Shown here: positions 37,646 through 51,300 of the stretch, piece by piece | Layout of the letters: every line of letters starts with the position of its first letter | Numbering within the stretch: position 1 is the stretch's first letter | Assembly (NCBI RefSeq): GCF_032854445.1 | Contig: NC_088301.1 | Coordinates: forward strand, 47,975,187 to 48,039,186 | Source: Liolophura sinensis | Lineage: Eukaryota; Mollusca; Polyplacophora; Chitonida; Chitonidae | Direction of reading: 5' to 3' | Length of the DNA stretch: 64,000 bases | The notes under the pieces: model-generated | The model's database searches: none | The model's input: only the letters and a program-made list of their open reading frames with translations | Told to the model about the DNA's origin: nothing | Made by a program: the position numbers and the translations under genes

Positions 37646-38319
37646 ACATCATGCACTGAGCTTAGAATAATGCCGGAAGTTTCCTACGCATTCCTATATT
37701 TTTAGGAAAGAATTTCTATGCTTTTCTCACAATTTTGTTAACCTATATTTCTCCTGTACATCTTTGGAGAAAATATGCATCAAAGTATACCCATCACAAT
37801 AACCGCTAGGCGAATTCCCAAAACGCTTAACAAAAACCACGAAAGAACTAAGACTGGCTACGAAGTACGAACAGTCAGCCAGCAAGGTGGGTTGTACCCC
37901 GTTTCCTCCCACCATAGTGCTGGCCGCCGTCATTTCTAGGCGAATGAGTGAAATCAGTATTCAAATTGTGTACATGCTAGTACGTAAGACGTTGATAATA
38001 AAATATGTATCTCGGTTTCGCTTGATTGCAGCTGTTCATATATAAAATGTGACGATCTAATTTAACATGAATTAGCACAAATAGACACAAATCATGAAGA
38101 GGAGTGCCAGAAATTCTGGACTCGCCGTCAATATCTACTTACAATAGGATTGTACTCATTTTCAAACATTAGGAACCTTGAGTGAAGGCATTTAACAGAA
38201 TAATCTTGACACACAAGTTTTGGCAGTAATAAATGGTGACGTAGATTAACATCGTCACATACCACAGGATCTAATAAATGCTACATTGCGAGATATGTAC
38301 ACGCCATATTCAGGGCCTT

Positions 38320-39065
38320 TATTATATCGTTGTCCAAGTAAAGATAATTTACAGTGTCAAAATTTAAACCATCATCTTGTAGAGAGAGGAAACCGATTTG
38401 GTCTTTGTACAAGTAAGGGTACGATGTACCGTCTGGAGAGGATCATCTAACAGATCATCAGTCTACAAATAGTCTAGTGAATGAGAAAGATCGGGCTTGG
38501 TGAGGATGAGTTTTTAATAGTTTTTGCATATAGTTGTATACTTACAAGAACAGGTATAGTTCAGCCAAAAAGGGGCCACAGTTTGTACCCATCGGAATAC
38601 CTGTGCACTGTTGTCTTGGTTTCCCCGAATTTCACGTAGATGTTGTTAGCGAGAAATTCGACGAACAACGAAGCATGACATGAATGTGACACCGATACAA
38701 TTAGTGATGGATTTCTGCAAATTAAATCTGAGGAATAGTGGCATAGAGAGTGGAGAAATCCCAAATAGACATATCCTGATACGGGCAGTTGAGCCTATAT
38801 AGTTCATCAGTGAGACGTTTGGAGTTTATAAGAATCCACATGCAGTTGACGCTTGAATTTTTTAAAGAACGTACAACAGTACCTTTTCCAAAATGGCTTC
38901 TTAATTGTAGTGTCTTCGTTCAGAGAGTAGATAGTTTGGTGGTAAAGCTTGTTGAACCCACAACAATGCGAGCTTTGAAGATGGGGATTTATGAATTTTT
39001 GGATTCTAGTAAAGTTGTGGTGTATCTGTGTGACGGGAAGTTACGGATATGCTCCTCTGTTTGAC
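38320..39065 (-). pseudogene. Penelope-like element reverse transcriptase relic
   Basis: Read on the minus strand in several frames: RYTTTLL, MWILINSKRLTDELY, IWDFSTLYATIP (RT motif A region), CTGIPMGTNCGPFLAELYL (motif B region), KLLKTHPHQARSFSFTRLFV (just before the catalytic YIDD, now broken by stops), and GLNFDTVNYLYLD. Frameshifts and stops show it is inactive. The GIPMGTNC and DFSTLY blocks are characteristic of Penelope-like and related RTs widespread in invertebrates. I see no GIY-YIG endonuclease remnant. Confidence 0.75.
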
Positions 39066-39151
39066 GAAGGACTGAGAAACAATGAGAGCCGAGTTTTAGA
39101 ACAGTAGTGTGGGTACAAGTGTTAGTTCAGATTTATGATTGCTTATATACA

Positions 39152-39316
39152 TTCAATGAAATCTTAGGTTAAATGCGTTTCCTGGACAATGACGGATGAA
39201 TTTGTACTTTCGTCGATGAAACGGATTAATCCGTTACTAAATATATATACGTTAGATTGGCAATAGAGCAATTCGTCATCACTCAGGGAACGCATTTAAC
39301 CGAAGATTCCTTTGAA
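39152..39316. mobile_element. 165-bp hairpin element with about 46-50-base inverted arms
   Basis: The left arm (39152-39198, containing TTAGGTTAAATGCGTTTCCT) is an imperfect reverse complement of the right arm (39271-39316, containing GGGAACGCATTTAACCGAAG). The intervening 72 bases are AT-rich. It lies just upstream (in element orientation) of the Penelope-like relic and just past the RENBP 3' end. It may be a MITE or a terminal part of the retroelement. Confidence 0.75.
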
Positions 39317-39470
39317 GGTATAGCCACGGAACTATTCAACAAATGAAAAATAAAAAGCGTTTCAGTTTGTTCTATTTTATTTTTCATTCCGAACTACAAT
39401 CGAATAATTTAAATACTGAAGACATGATGCCCTGGAGACGATATACGAGAAAGGGGCTAGCATGTATCGT

Positions 39471-42400
39471 TTACTCATTACCAAGCAGCTCCGTGGCCAT
39501 TTTTTCGCACATCATGAGGTATCTTGCCACGTGGAAACATCCTGCCAAAATATATAGACAAGGAACCTGACTGAAATTTGAGTAGCTATATAAATAGGTT
39601 ATGACTGGGATGAAGCATATTTGTGAACGTGTCGCCCATACATACAGCTATATCATATAGAACGCAAAGAAAGTAAAAGACTTCCAGAGGAAAAACACGC
39701 CATATGTTCACGAATATGTCATTTTTCTATACGTTATATGAGCTTTGCTAAAAATTTGCAAAAGACATATGCATTAGGAATAGTTGAAGATATTTAATTG
39801 TGTTAATATTGCACACAGAGGTGTTCAGCTTGTTCTGCTACTGCCAGGAAAGCCGATCCTCTGCCATAGTCTTCGTAATCTAAATAATCTTGCTGGATAT
39901 CTTGCATCTGATGAAATGATTTATTTATTTGAACAGAATTTTACGACGATGCTCGAGAATATTTCACTCGACGGCGAGTGAGGTCACTGTGCTGATTAAA
40001 TGAAGACGGTTGTTTGCTTGTAGCAAATTTATAATACATGTACAACAGAGCACCACTTTCCAGCAACGTATAGTTTCAGAATCGTTCACGGAGATCACAG
40101 GTGCATCAACTAAAAAACTAGCTTTTATTTGTCAGAAACATCCTCACCTTTGTAATCCCCTCCTTTGAAATCCATATTAATTTCTCCCCTCCGATCCAGA
40201 TATCCGAACCATTCTCCGTGTACATCGTCGACGAACTGAAATTAAAGTCTAAGTATTTTTCAGACGTCGGGTTGTAAAATTAAAACAAGTAACTTATACG
40301 AGTAATCCTTGGCCGTTAGTCGAACACTTGTTTCCTTCATTTCACCGGTGACCCATGTTATATACATACGGATTCATTAGAAATCACACAAATGGCTGAC
40401 TTTAGGTTTTAAGCCTGTGATAGATATACAGTAAACAGCCTTTGCACATCGACAGTCAACAGACTTCCTCCCTGATATACAAACCAACAGCCTATAGTAG
40501 TAACATATTTCGTTGTCTCTATAGCGAATGATCATTCACTGTGTTGAAGGCGTGGGCCCGAAGTATTACTGCCCTTCTAGGTATACAGCCTGAAGTCAAA
40601 ATTCAGTCCGCTTTTACCCCTATGCAATCTCTGATACTTGAAACATCGGAGGGTGTCGCCGGTTCCTATTTGGCTTAATTCTCAATAGGTGATTCCTTTC
40701 CGCTGTTGCAGATCGTAACAGGACAGTCTGTATACTGATTGGAGTAGGCCTACATGTAGTTCCCATTTCACGTTCGGACGAAATTCGGTTTGTTCTCACA
40801 CACCCACCATTCCTGTATTTCAGTCTTATTTTATATAACAAGGGTAACAACGAGAGAACGTAGACTAACATGATCTGTGAATCAAAGTTACTCTCTTTCA
40901 CCCAATCAGAAGAGCGTCGCCATGTTAAGGTAGCTATAGAATATATATAAAGTATTACTGCCATAATTAGTGGGGGTGACTTTTTTAATCAGCAAAGCAG
41001 AGTCATGTTGAAGGTATAAAGCCCTTTGTAGCAGTTAATGATCCTCGTTCAGCCAATCAGAAAAGCAGTCTTCTACATATATCATGGTAACTGAACTGGA
41101 CCCGTTCAGCCTGTCGTAAAAGTACAGTCACGTTGAAAGCAGCATGCATGGTTAGTGGAGAGGCCTCCTTTACTCAAACACAAATTGACCACACTCCTTT
41201 AGCCCATAACCAGAAATGCGGCATACTATAGCTTGGTTAGTGAATATGACTCGTTCCTCCAATAAACAAAAGCACCACCAAGTTGAAGTAGTCGAAAAGG
41301 GTTCTGTCAGCCAGTCAGAAAAGCGCAACCTAGTTGAAGGTATACAGCCCATACTATCACGTTCAGGTAATGGGGACTCGATTAGAAAAAAAACATACCA
41401 TCCTGCCGCAGGTAAAGCAGTCTAAATGCTTACATCACTGACAGAAATGACTGCATCGATGACTGCATCGGTATATACAGTGATGGCCCCTTCCATGGCT
41501 AAGGTTGACGCGGGTTACAGCAGGTCAGAGAGTGAATGGACTTTGAATAAATGCGGGGCATAAGCTAGGTCAACGCCAAGAAACAAAGGTGTTTTATCTG
41601 GACTGCTCACTGTCGAATCATGGGCAAAACTAGAGTTCGTTATAGCATCGAGTCCCGATACATTGCACCATTCAAGCGAATTTCGTCAGAGAAAATGTTG
41701 ATTTTCATGATACAAAAGTAAGGAAATAGCGAATATCTAACGGAAGAGAATGAACCCGCCTATATATAAGTACCATTATGCTATATTACTTACATGCTTG
41801 TAAGCGTAATCGAAGACTTTGGAGAATTTTTGAAAGTATTCAGAATTTTTCGTCTCTTTGTAGGCCATCAAAAATGCTATGAGAGCTTCGTTGTGCGGCC
41901 ACCAAAGCTTCATGTTCCATTCTAGTTGCGCTGGCGACAGGCCATCTGCATCGAGAAAGTAAAATATCCCACCGTACTTCTTGTCCCAACCGTTCTCGAA
42001 GGACGTGTCAATGAACTTCTCAATGGCTATGCTCTTCAGAGTGTTGTCTTCTAGCCTATTTGCCAGTGTCGTCAAGACCCAACCGGCTTCAATAGCATGA
42101 CCTGTGAATGAGACGCCCAACCTCTGTGGCAACGTTAGCGACAATATATGTCTTATCCTTTTTGCATATATGCAAATATCCACATCATTAGGGGGAAGGG
42201 GGGGGGGGGGGCTATGTTAAATAGTAGGGCCGCAATTTATTTAAGACATGAGCATCAAATGAGAAGTAAGAATCTCTTAATCCATACCTTTTCATATCAT
42301 ATTCATTTAACTTTTGTCAAATAATTGAGGTGAAATTACTGCCATGCTGAACTTCACCAAAAACTCTATATCAAAGCAGCAATACAGCCGTGTATTCACC

Positions 42401-45400
42401 TACTCAGAACATTTCACTAATATCCCAACACATCCCAAGACACATGCACTTGGGTCGGATGTACAAAACAATGCACATTAAAACTCGTGAACGTATACCT
42501 TTAACTGCACATTTCACTTTGAGCTTGGTTATATTTCCTCTGTTTTTCCATCTTTACTGATAAACAATTACGAGATATACTTTATGTCTCGTGTCTAATG
42601 CTCCCTAGTACATCACCTGGGTTCATTAGTCGACCTGCACATCCAGGTAGTTCTTTACCGTCAAAAGACACGTTTTCAAGAACAACCTTTCCGTCTCTCT
42701 AAATATAAGCAATTATACAAAATTGATTCTTATATGATTCATCTATGAACGGCAATATATGTGATTGCGATGGCAATTATCATAATGGCATACCGAACTT
42801 TTTACATTGCAACACTCTGCACCTATATATTATAGGCCTATAACTAGGGAAATCCATGACAATTAATGATATTCCACAAAAGACGAAAATAACATGTAGA
42901 CTGGATGAGACTTTGATTTCGCACATCAACTTAGTATCATCTGCATGTTGGAGATTTATCTCAAGCAATGTTAACGTGCATGTGTAAGTTATAACTGGCA
43001 TGTGATGTGATGGTTTTAGTTTGATGTTGCATACAAGTAAGCATATATTTACCTGGACGTGTGAAAGTACTTGGGAGATACACCATTTCATGTCACTCCG
43101 ATATTTGTCAAGTAACCCTGGTTCCATGGTGACTAGTTGGTCTATCAGACATAGAATCACCATAGGTATGGCCATCTTGTTCACGGACTCCATTCCTGCC
43201 AGTTTTGGACGGCCTAACTCTGTGTCATCCACTCGAACCCAGTACAGTATCTTATCCATCATTTTCAGGGCCTCGGTCTACAAAAGGAACACATTAACAT
43301 CAATGAGAAAAAAATCAGTGTTGTATGGATTTTATTTGATGACATGCGTATGGAGGGAGAACTTCACCAAAAAGGTATATGGGAAATAAGCTTGTCTATG
43401 TCATACCACAGCAAAAGACATACAGGTGTACATCGAATATCGAGTACGCATGTGTAGTTTGTCAATGCTCTTGTACATGTTTGGTACATACATGCATAAA
43501 CTGACCTTGTACTTCGGGTCCCCAGTGGCTCTGGCGAGCTCTGACAAAGCCATAAGGTAAAAGCACTCCGAGAAAATAGTTCGCTGGATTTTCAACGGTT
43601 TCCCATCTCTTGTTAGCGAAAAATAGCACTTCCAGGTCTCCGGATTTTTGACATATTTCATAAGAAACTCACCTCCTGTTTAGAGTAAAACGGACAATAT
43701 ATACCGAAACAGCAATTGCGTATAATTAAAGAAAATCTTCCTTTTTAAGCCCACCATATTTAGATTGTTCAAGATATAAAGCTGGCATTCAACCTACAGG
43801 CCGGCATTTAGGAATAGGCAATTGAACATCCAGTTGATCTAATACACGCGTATCTGCAACAATATATTATGCAAGAGTGCGAGTACATTGGACAAGAAGC
43901 ATGGACAAGCAAATAGTTTCTGTGTGAACAATTAATAAACGTAAATATATGTATATATACATGTATATGCACATTATAGGGCTATACTTTCTGGGTATAC
44001 ATAACAATGATTCTATTTACCCAACCATCTAACTCACTTGTATTTATCCGGAGAGAAGAAGCTGAGCTCACCAGTGGATTTTACAGTGAACATGCGTAGC
44101 CTCTTTGATGAAATGAGACATCACAGATAAAGTCAAGAGTAAAGTCGTTGGTTCGAAGTCTGGATTTGTCTCAGCGAGTTGTCTGCAATAATATCTGAGC
44201 TATGTCCATAAATCCTATTTTCTGATGACTATAGTACTATTACTAAAACTACTTCATGGCATGACTGACATCCACTAATCATTGCGCATTCCTGTTATAT
44301 GTAATATATACCATTCCGAGCAGCGTCCAGTATTTCAGGTTTATGGAAACGTTTCACATCATTGTACAGTCTGGAATATGTCCACACCTACAACACATGC
44401 AGTGAAATCTTTACATTTATATTGCATTGTATTATAATGAGATACCGGTAATAATTTAATAATAGTACCATATTTTCAATGGTCTTACGAAAATCGGATT
44501 AGAATTGTTAAGATTGTCCATACTGTGATTACAAGATGCAAGAATATATAGGGCCTTATAATATATTACCCGGTTTCTTCCCACCCTAATGCTGGCCTCG
44601 TATAAGTGAAATATTCTTGAGTATAAATATTTATATTTGCACAAAAAGCGGGTTCCAACCCGGCCTTGGAAAGTGAATTTGCAGATTTTGTGATAACAAA
44701 TCGACGACGCTCTTTTTGCTATATAGCGTTCAATGGAAATGACTTCTCTTCCTCCAGTATTGCATGTGGGCATATCTGTACGTCACAAGAGGGCAAGTTC
44801 GTCAGTACGCGGTAAATGGTTTTCTTCACGGTTTCCGCTACCTATAAAACTGACGGCCATCGTATGCTGAAGGAGTATGTAGCCCTATGACGTTAAACAG
44901 CAATCAAACAGATAATTAAATAGTCATAATATTTATTGTGTTACCTCGAATAATAGATGGAGCATGCAGACATTTTGAAGATGGATGAAACATTCAGACG
45001 AAGTCAATAAACTTAGAAAAGCATGCACCCACAAGCACATTCTTACTGCTTGTGGGACCTTGACGACGCTCGTGTGGCTTTTTGTGCATTCGTTGAAAGA
45101 CCACTTGTCTTCCATCAGTATGGGTTTCCATGTGAGGAAGTTTGCCAGTAACTGGACAAAGGTCGGTGGTTTACGCCTTGCCACCCACCCTCAAAAATTC
45201 TTGAGTTTGACGTTAAAGAGCAATATAATAGAAATAAATAAAAAAATCTACATTATCTACAGATTACAGTTTATGATTATACATATACCTGTCTGCCTTG
45301 GAGCCAGCAGTATTTGGTTTCGTCATACACCTTCCCGTCTCTAGTGAGGCAGGTGAAGAACCCTCTGAAAAGTTATTTAATGTATTCGATAACTGTATAG

Positions 45401-45905
45401 TCACACATGCATGAATACTACTTTGTCAACAAATACCAGCACATATTTGTCAGCTACATCTGTTTTACTGATTCTATATACATATAGACCCCACTGGTAT
45501 GTGTCAAGTTCATACATGGTATCGATTAATAGACAATTTCCCCGATAAAGGAAAGAGGCTGTTATTAAAGCCAAGAAGTTAGGTACATATATGTGCAATG
45601 ACAATCGGTTTCAGGCATTACATAGTTTTCAGTCTTCATCAGAAACATATATATGTGCTCTTGCATATGTACATATATGTCACTGACCTCTAGTGTTGTT
45701 TCGGGTAGTAATCCAAAAGTTCCATACACTGACAGTGACTTTCTTGAACTTTAGACACGTACATATTTTTATATTTGACTGTATATGCAAAAAGTTTACA
45801 TATTTACCCATATTTATCGTCGTGGGAGTTCTTTAGCCAAAATTCCATGGTTCTGTCCAAGTCTGCTGCCATCTTGTCCCGAAACTCGACTAGTCTACTT
45901 TCCAT
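39471..45905 (-). CDS. RENBP: N-acylglucosamine 2-epimerase (renin-binding protein), nine exons, 397 aa
   Basis: Exons: 45808-45905, 45292-45367, 44312-44387, 43506-43675, 43053-43277, 42617-42698, 41794-42101, 40148-40235, 39471-39541; phases agree and sum to 1194 nt. The enzyme interconverts N-acetylglucosamine and N-acetylmannosamine in the cytosol, linking amino-sugar salvage to sialic acid metabolism; the fold is an (alpha/alpha)6 barrel. Family signatures: [44 protein letters not shown] (244-250), [26 protein letters not shown] (H312, the conserved active-site region) and GCFHVAR (H378, second conserved His). Start chosen at 45905 because [20 protein letters not shown] aligns with the human N-terminus; the frame is open upstream, but an acceptor-like AG (TGCTCAG) just before it suggests a 5' UTR intron. 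Length compares well with the human protein (about 417-427 aa). No signal peptide, no frame breaks. Confidence 0.94.
40905..41360. repeat. Irregular degenerate repeats with CCAAT-like cores in a RENBP intron
   Basis: About six diverged copies of a segment like CAGCCAATCAGAAAAGC followed by GTTGAAGGTATA (near 40909, 40990, 41052, 41108, 41252 and 41310), at irregular spacing of 56 to 144 bases. Several carry a CCAAT motif. They may be an old tandem array or repeated insertions. Confidence 0.5.
44566..44640 (+). mobile_element. SINE family A fragment
   Basis: CCCGGTTTCTTCCCACCCTA, ATGCTGGCCTCGTATAAGTG and AAATATTCTTGAGTA match the family body. It lies in a RENBP intron. Confidence 0.7.
44815..44925 (+). 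mobile_element. SINE family A fragment, degenerate
   Basis: CACGGTTTCCGCTACCTATA, CTGACGGCCATCGTATGCTG, then ACGTTAAACAGCAATCAAAC and an AT-rich tail. A second degenerate tail is visible at 45165-45245. Both are in RENBP introns. Confidence 0.6.
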
Positions 45906-48367
45906 GTTCAGTTTGTGGGGCTGAGCATTCGTAAGATTGTCAGGACAATGAATGGCCATGAAGAAATAACATTTTTCGTATGTTAAGTATAATAGTTGCT
46001 GATATACTTGAGAGAAAAACACATGAATACCTGCAATATTTTTTATGAGATGAAATTGATCATGGCGGCAAAAAACTTATCTCTTTATCTCGGGTTTTCT
46101 TTGCATATGCATTTGTACGCGTGCATGTTGGAAGGTGTTTTTAATTCTGCATGTATATCTACTTATGCATTTTTACCTAAAGTAAGTACAGCAAAATGAC
46201 ATCGACTATTTAGCTCGTTTCACGTGAACACATTTATCATAGTTTATATATATAGGTCTATAAGAAGTTTATCTCTCTTTGCAATTAGAACCCTTGGTGG
46301 CGATGTGTGTGTGTGTGTGTTTAGAAAATATGTACAATTATATTGCATATTATATATATATCATCGCGTATACATGCTCTAACCATATATTTGTTGTGTG
46401 AGATGTCAACAAACAATGAAGTCCACTTTAGTTGTACCGATTCAGTCCTGTTATATACACGTATAGATCGACATAGTAAAGTCCAGCTCTGAATTAAGTT
46501 TTCTTTGTTCAAGAGATAGACCCACTCGTTTTAACTACTCACAAAAGCATTGACGATGTACATAGGCAGGCTGCGTACGTGATGTTATGTCCTTCACATA
46601 CTACTGTTTCAACGATTATATGTTTTATGTCTTAATTTTGTGCTGAATGACCCAACAACATGATGTTTGTGTCACATATTAGACCCCTATAACAATACAT
46701 GCATGCCCTTCCTTACTGCGCTATACACTCGATTTTTTTTTTGCTTTTAAACTGTAGAAGGATATCATTTTATCACTACATGAGGAGGTTGTTATACATA
46801 TATGTAGGCCTAAGGCCTTATATACTTGACACAGCTTACTTCCAACACATGCTGAACTTGTGTATGTGTATGACTCCAGCATTATATATGTACAGAAAGA
46901 AAAGAGCTCTGATGCTGCATTTTGCCTACACGGCCAGTAGGGACAGGTCTTGCAAAGTACATAGGTTTAGGTGCCTGCCAGATGGGCAGGAAATTTGTAG
47001 AGTTAAAGGTCACCAAAACATTCTGTTGATACTGTATACTTATTCCATATATTGTGAAATCTCAAAGAACATTTTCTATATTTACTATAGCAGTTTTGCG
47101 ACTTGGAAATTGAAAAAATACACCTACCCAGTTGACAAATCCGGGAGGAATATACAACCGTCGATCTCCTGAGCTAAGTCGTATACTATATACGATATAG
47201 TATGGGATAATGTACAGGGCCTGTGTCGTATCTGTTCACTTTATCTAGATGTTTCGTATTGTTAATCTAGGACACTAAGTGTATACAGACGTACACGTAT
47301 ACATGGCTATCAGCGAAACAGGCGATGTCTACTTATAATAAAGTGTATTATATAAGCCAAGGTACATGTAGCTAAGCTTTGTTATATATGGGAGTTAAGG
47401 TTGGACGGCCCCATCCAGCTGTGAAATTTGGCCTATTATAAATGCTTCATTTAGTTATACCCCTGTTTCCAATTTCAGTGTAGATTATGTCTATACGTCA
47501 ATTTTTTTTTTTTTTTTTTTGGTTGACGGCAAGGTAGGTTCGTATATAATAATGACGACACAGTCGAGCATTGTGAACTGTTCCGTCTAAGTCTTAACTA
47601 TATAACCAATGAATAACGCTGTTTGTGTGCTGTTATAGATGCTATAGATTTAGTTAATTTATTAATATTAGGTCCAGTCACTGCACGAATGAAATTAGTT
47701 CAGATATAGGGATGCTTTTCGATAAACCTGTACACCATCCATGACAATGTCAAGTTAATAAATTATATCCATGTATTTTTTAATCATTACTATTTCCAAA
47801 AGAAATACACCTTCACGAATCTGACAGACCGTTTTGCTATGTATTTTGTAGTTGTGCGAATTGTACATGTGTTCAATTCTATCGTACACATGTAAAATGA
47901 GGGTGCGTTCATGTACTGCGAGATCTGTAATATCGGGGTAAAGGAGAATTTGCTAGTCACGTGGTCTGTCTAGCCGAGAAAAGCCAATAGTGCGCCGTAG
48001 TGTATTTGTCGCTGCACATTACCTTTCGTGGATTCGCTGGATTTAGCTGTCTCAGAAACATGGGGAGGCATTAGTTTTGAGAATGAACACAAAATATTGG
48101 GCACAGAAAAGTCGTAAATATATAATGCTTTATGATTGTAACATCATCTAGATGGGTATTGATGCTATATACGTGTACATTGTTTTGATGTCTGGGAACA
48201 CGAATCTATCAATGTGAGCAGTTTGTTGACCGTGTAGAGGAAATGTTGTGGCGAGCATAAAACATGGAGTCACCCACTTAAAATATGTAAACTTGCAGCC
48301 CATATTATTTTCTTTACAGGCGGAACAAAACATGTAGTGCTACAGATGTTCATGCCAAACTTTTGCA
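45906..48367. other. Intergenic between RENBP and the EEP gene (divergent promoters)
   Basis: The two genes point away from each other across 2.4 kb. The sequence is AT-rich with short simple repeats (GT run near 46305-46320, poly-T near 47500-47520). I recognise no gene, RNA or mobile element. The 157-codon open frame at 46699-47172 has no family resemblance. Confidence 0.5.
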
Positions 48368-51300
48368 ATGTTGGTGTTTTCAACACATTGTGTTGCTGTG
48401 ACTTTTTTTTTTATGGTAGCATGTGTTTCCGCTGACGAGAACATCCGCGTGGGCACTTACAACTTGTGGAATGTGATGTTTAACTGGGGTGTTCGGCAAC
48501 ATCGGATTGCAGAAATGGTGGGTCAGATAGGCCGGGTGTAAATTTCCCACACAGAATCTTCAGAAACTAAATATGTGCAATCGTGAATCGTAGTCTCGAT
48601 ATTTAGATTCTGACGACAGGCGCTGGGTCTTAAGCCTACAGCTAAGAGCTAAATTTCTTCCGTCATTTTTCACTCTGACACTCAACTGCATGGTCGATTT
48701 ACCCGTCAGATTTTAACAAAAAGAAAAAAAGAAAAAGAAAACAAAATAAACAAAAATGGAAACATGAAAGCTTAACTCTTAGGACTAGCCTACAGGTCCG
48801 GGTAGCTTTATGTATGTTGAAGATACTCACTGCACAATCTATAGCTAACGTCAGTGCTTTATTATTTTTTTATATATCTCGGAGACCTGTGAATTACCAT
48901 GCAGATAAATGTTAGAAGAAAAATGTAAGGAGGAAAGACTTTGATTGCTGAATAATACACAGTCGTGTTGTCGGCAATGATGCATTGCCAGTATACCACA
49001 TCTCATGTTGATGATGCATTTGTCTTAGGTTACTTGTGGTATTCTATCTATGGAGATACAATATTCTTCCACTGAGATATTGGCCAACATCTTTTTATTT
49101 TCAAGCATCTGTGTTAGTTGTCAGTTTTTTAATTATATTGAAAAATGCTAACATTTTATAATATCTTTCATGTACAAGAGCATTTATTCTCAGCTAGTAC
49201 CATACAAAGTGACTGTGTCCATTCTTGGATCTGCTTTCATGTAGCCTACATGGTTCTTCCTTACAAGACTTTCAGAATGAGAAACAGACATCTAATAAAA
49301 ATAAAAAAATATGCAAGAGAGATAACATCACTCCTACTCATGTCACCCTCAGTTAAATGAGTCTAATATTAAATACACAAGAAGTGATTCTTGTTTTTAG
49401 ATACTTGATGCCCAGCCAGATATCATTGGCTTTCAAGAGGTACGAGGTCATAAAACTGGAGAGAGAAACCAGGTGGCAGACCTCAAGTCCCTGCTACCTG
49501 AGTACAGATGGATGAGGCATCACCCTACGAATTATGTACAGAAAGTGAATGGCAGCTTCTTACCTGGATGGGAAACGGAAGGTGTGTCTGAGGGCTCTTT
49601 CACTTTAGGGAAATGTCTTTGTTAAGCAATGGAGATATGCACATGAATTTTATACAGGATTGTTAGTTCAAGATTTAAATTCCATTTGGTTTAATTATCA
49701 ACACACTGACTGACCAAGCCACCATCAAATCTTTTAAAGACTTAGCTGTTGATATACATGTGACTGATGTCCTTTATGTGCAAATGCTCCAAAAAGTCTT
49801 AAATCAGTTTATCACTCTGAACATCATTCATGTACTGAGCAAGGGCCTTGTTAGAGGCAAAGATACAGGGTTTGCATACATTGCAATTATATTTTAGCAT
49901 TTATTGCAATTGAATGATTGAGATGTGTGTGTTACAGTTGTACTGTTTCTGTTGTAGGACTTGGCCTGCTGAGTAAATGGCCGATTTTAAAGTCTAGGGT
50001 CCATGTCTTGTCCAGTGCCAACACTGGGGACTCCAATAAAAGAGTTAGCTTGTCTGCCCAGATAGCAGTGAATGAGAGGGTCATAGTAAATGTTGTTGTA
50101 GTTCACTTTTCTTACGACCGACAACAGCAGTGCCAGAATGCGGCAGAGGTTCTGAAACACCTCACAGGTTGGTACATCTATTACATGTAATTTGATCAGA
50201 ATATGTCATATATTCTGGAAAGCAATTTTCTTTAATCAGCACGCTATTTTGGTGTCAGAAAATTAATGACTGATGCACAATGTTCCTTACATTCATTTTT
50301 GTGTACATGTAATGTTTTAACAGATATTGAAAATTTTATGCTTTATTCCACCAGGTTGTGCCAGGTACTTGTTTATATGGATATTCATATGACTTAATTC
50401 CATTTTTCAAGAAAATTTCCTCATTTGTCTAAATCTAACTTGAGCTGTGGCCAGTATTAAGTGTTTTCACATAGAATCAGTTTATGCTTTTTTATCCATC
50501 ATAGTTGGTGAGGTCACATCCAATCTCTTAAACTCAAAGCAATGTGACGTGTATGTGCTGTAACACATACTGTGCCCTGGATGTAGTGTAACATGTGTGT
50601 GCTGTAACACATGATGTGTCCTGGATGTAGTGTAACATATATGTGCTGTAACGTATACTGTGTGTCCTGAATGTAGTGTAACATGTATGTGCTTTAACAC
50701 ATACTGTGTCCTGGATGTAGTGTAACATGTATGTGCTGTAACACATACTGTGTCCTGGATGTAGTGTAATATGTATGTGCTGTAACACATGATGTGTCCT
50801 GGATGTAGTGTAACGTATATGTGCTGTAACGTATATTGTGTGTCCTGAATGTAGTGTAACATGTATGTGTTGTAACACATACTGTGTCCTGGATGTAGTG
50901 TAACATGTATGTGCTGTAACACATACTGTGTCCTGGATGTAGTGTAACGTGTGTGCTGTAACACATGATGTGTCCTGGATGTAGTGTATCATGTATGTCC
51001 TGTAACACATGCCGTGTCGTGGATGTAGTGTAACATGTATGTGCTGTTACGTATGCTGTTCCCTAGATGTAGTGTAACATGTAGGTTTTGTAACACATGC
51101 TGTTTTCTGGATGTAGTGTAACATGCATGTGCTGTAACACATACTGTGTCCTGGGTGTAGTGTAACATGTATGTGCTGTAACTATAAGCACATTTAGTTG
51201 CTTAGGAAGCGTTTCCTGATATATATTTCAGAGGTTTTGGATTTTAATTGAATGTACAAATGTAGTACATGTATGTGTTAAATGAAAGAATGGAGGTATA

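Larger units (their letters stand above)
34766..38319. other. Intergenic, with 3' UTR of the LEM gene and a decayed element
   Basis: The first several hundred bases after the LEM stop look like 3' UTR. A coding-like relic (35667-36090) and a SINE-like copy (37455-37645) are listed separately. Elsewhere a partial family A SINE is visible at 37885-37945. I recognise no further gene. Confidence 0.5.

Noticed and set aside
46699-47172. 157-codon plus-strand open frame
   Set aside because: Low-complexity, Tyr/Ile-rich translation of AT-rich DNA with no domain and no splice context.
50482-51010. Minus-strand open frames of 104 to 160 codons
   Set aside because: Artefacts of the 44-bp minisatellite, inside an intron of the plus-strand EEP gene.
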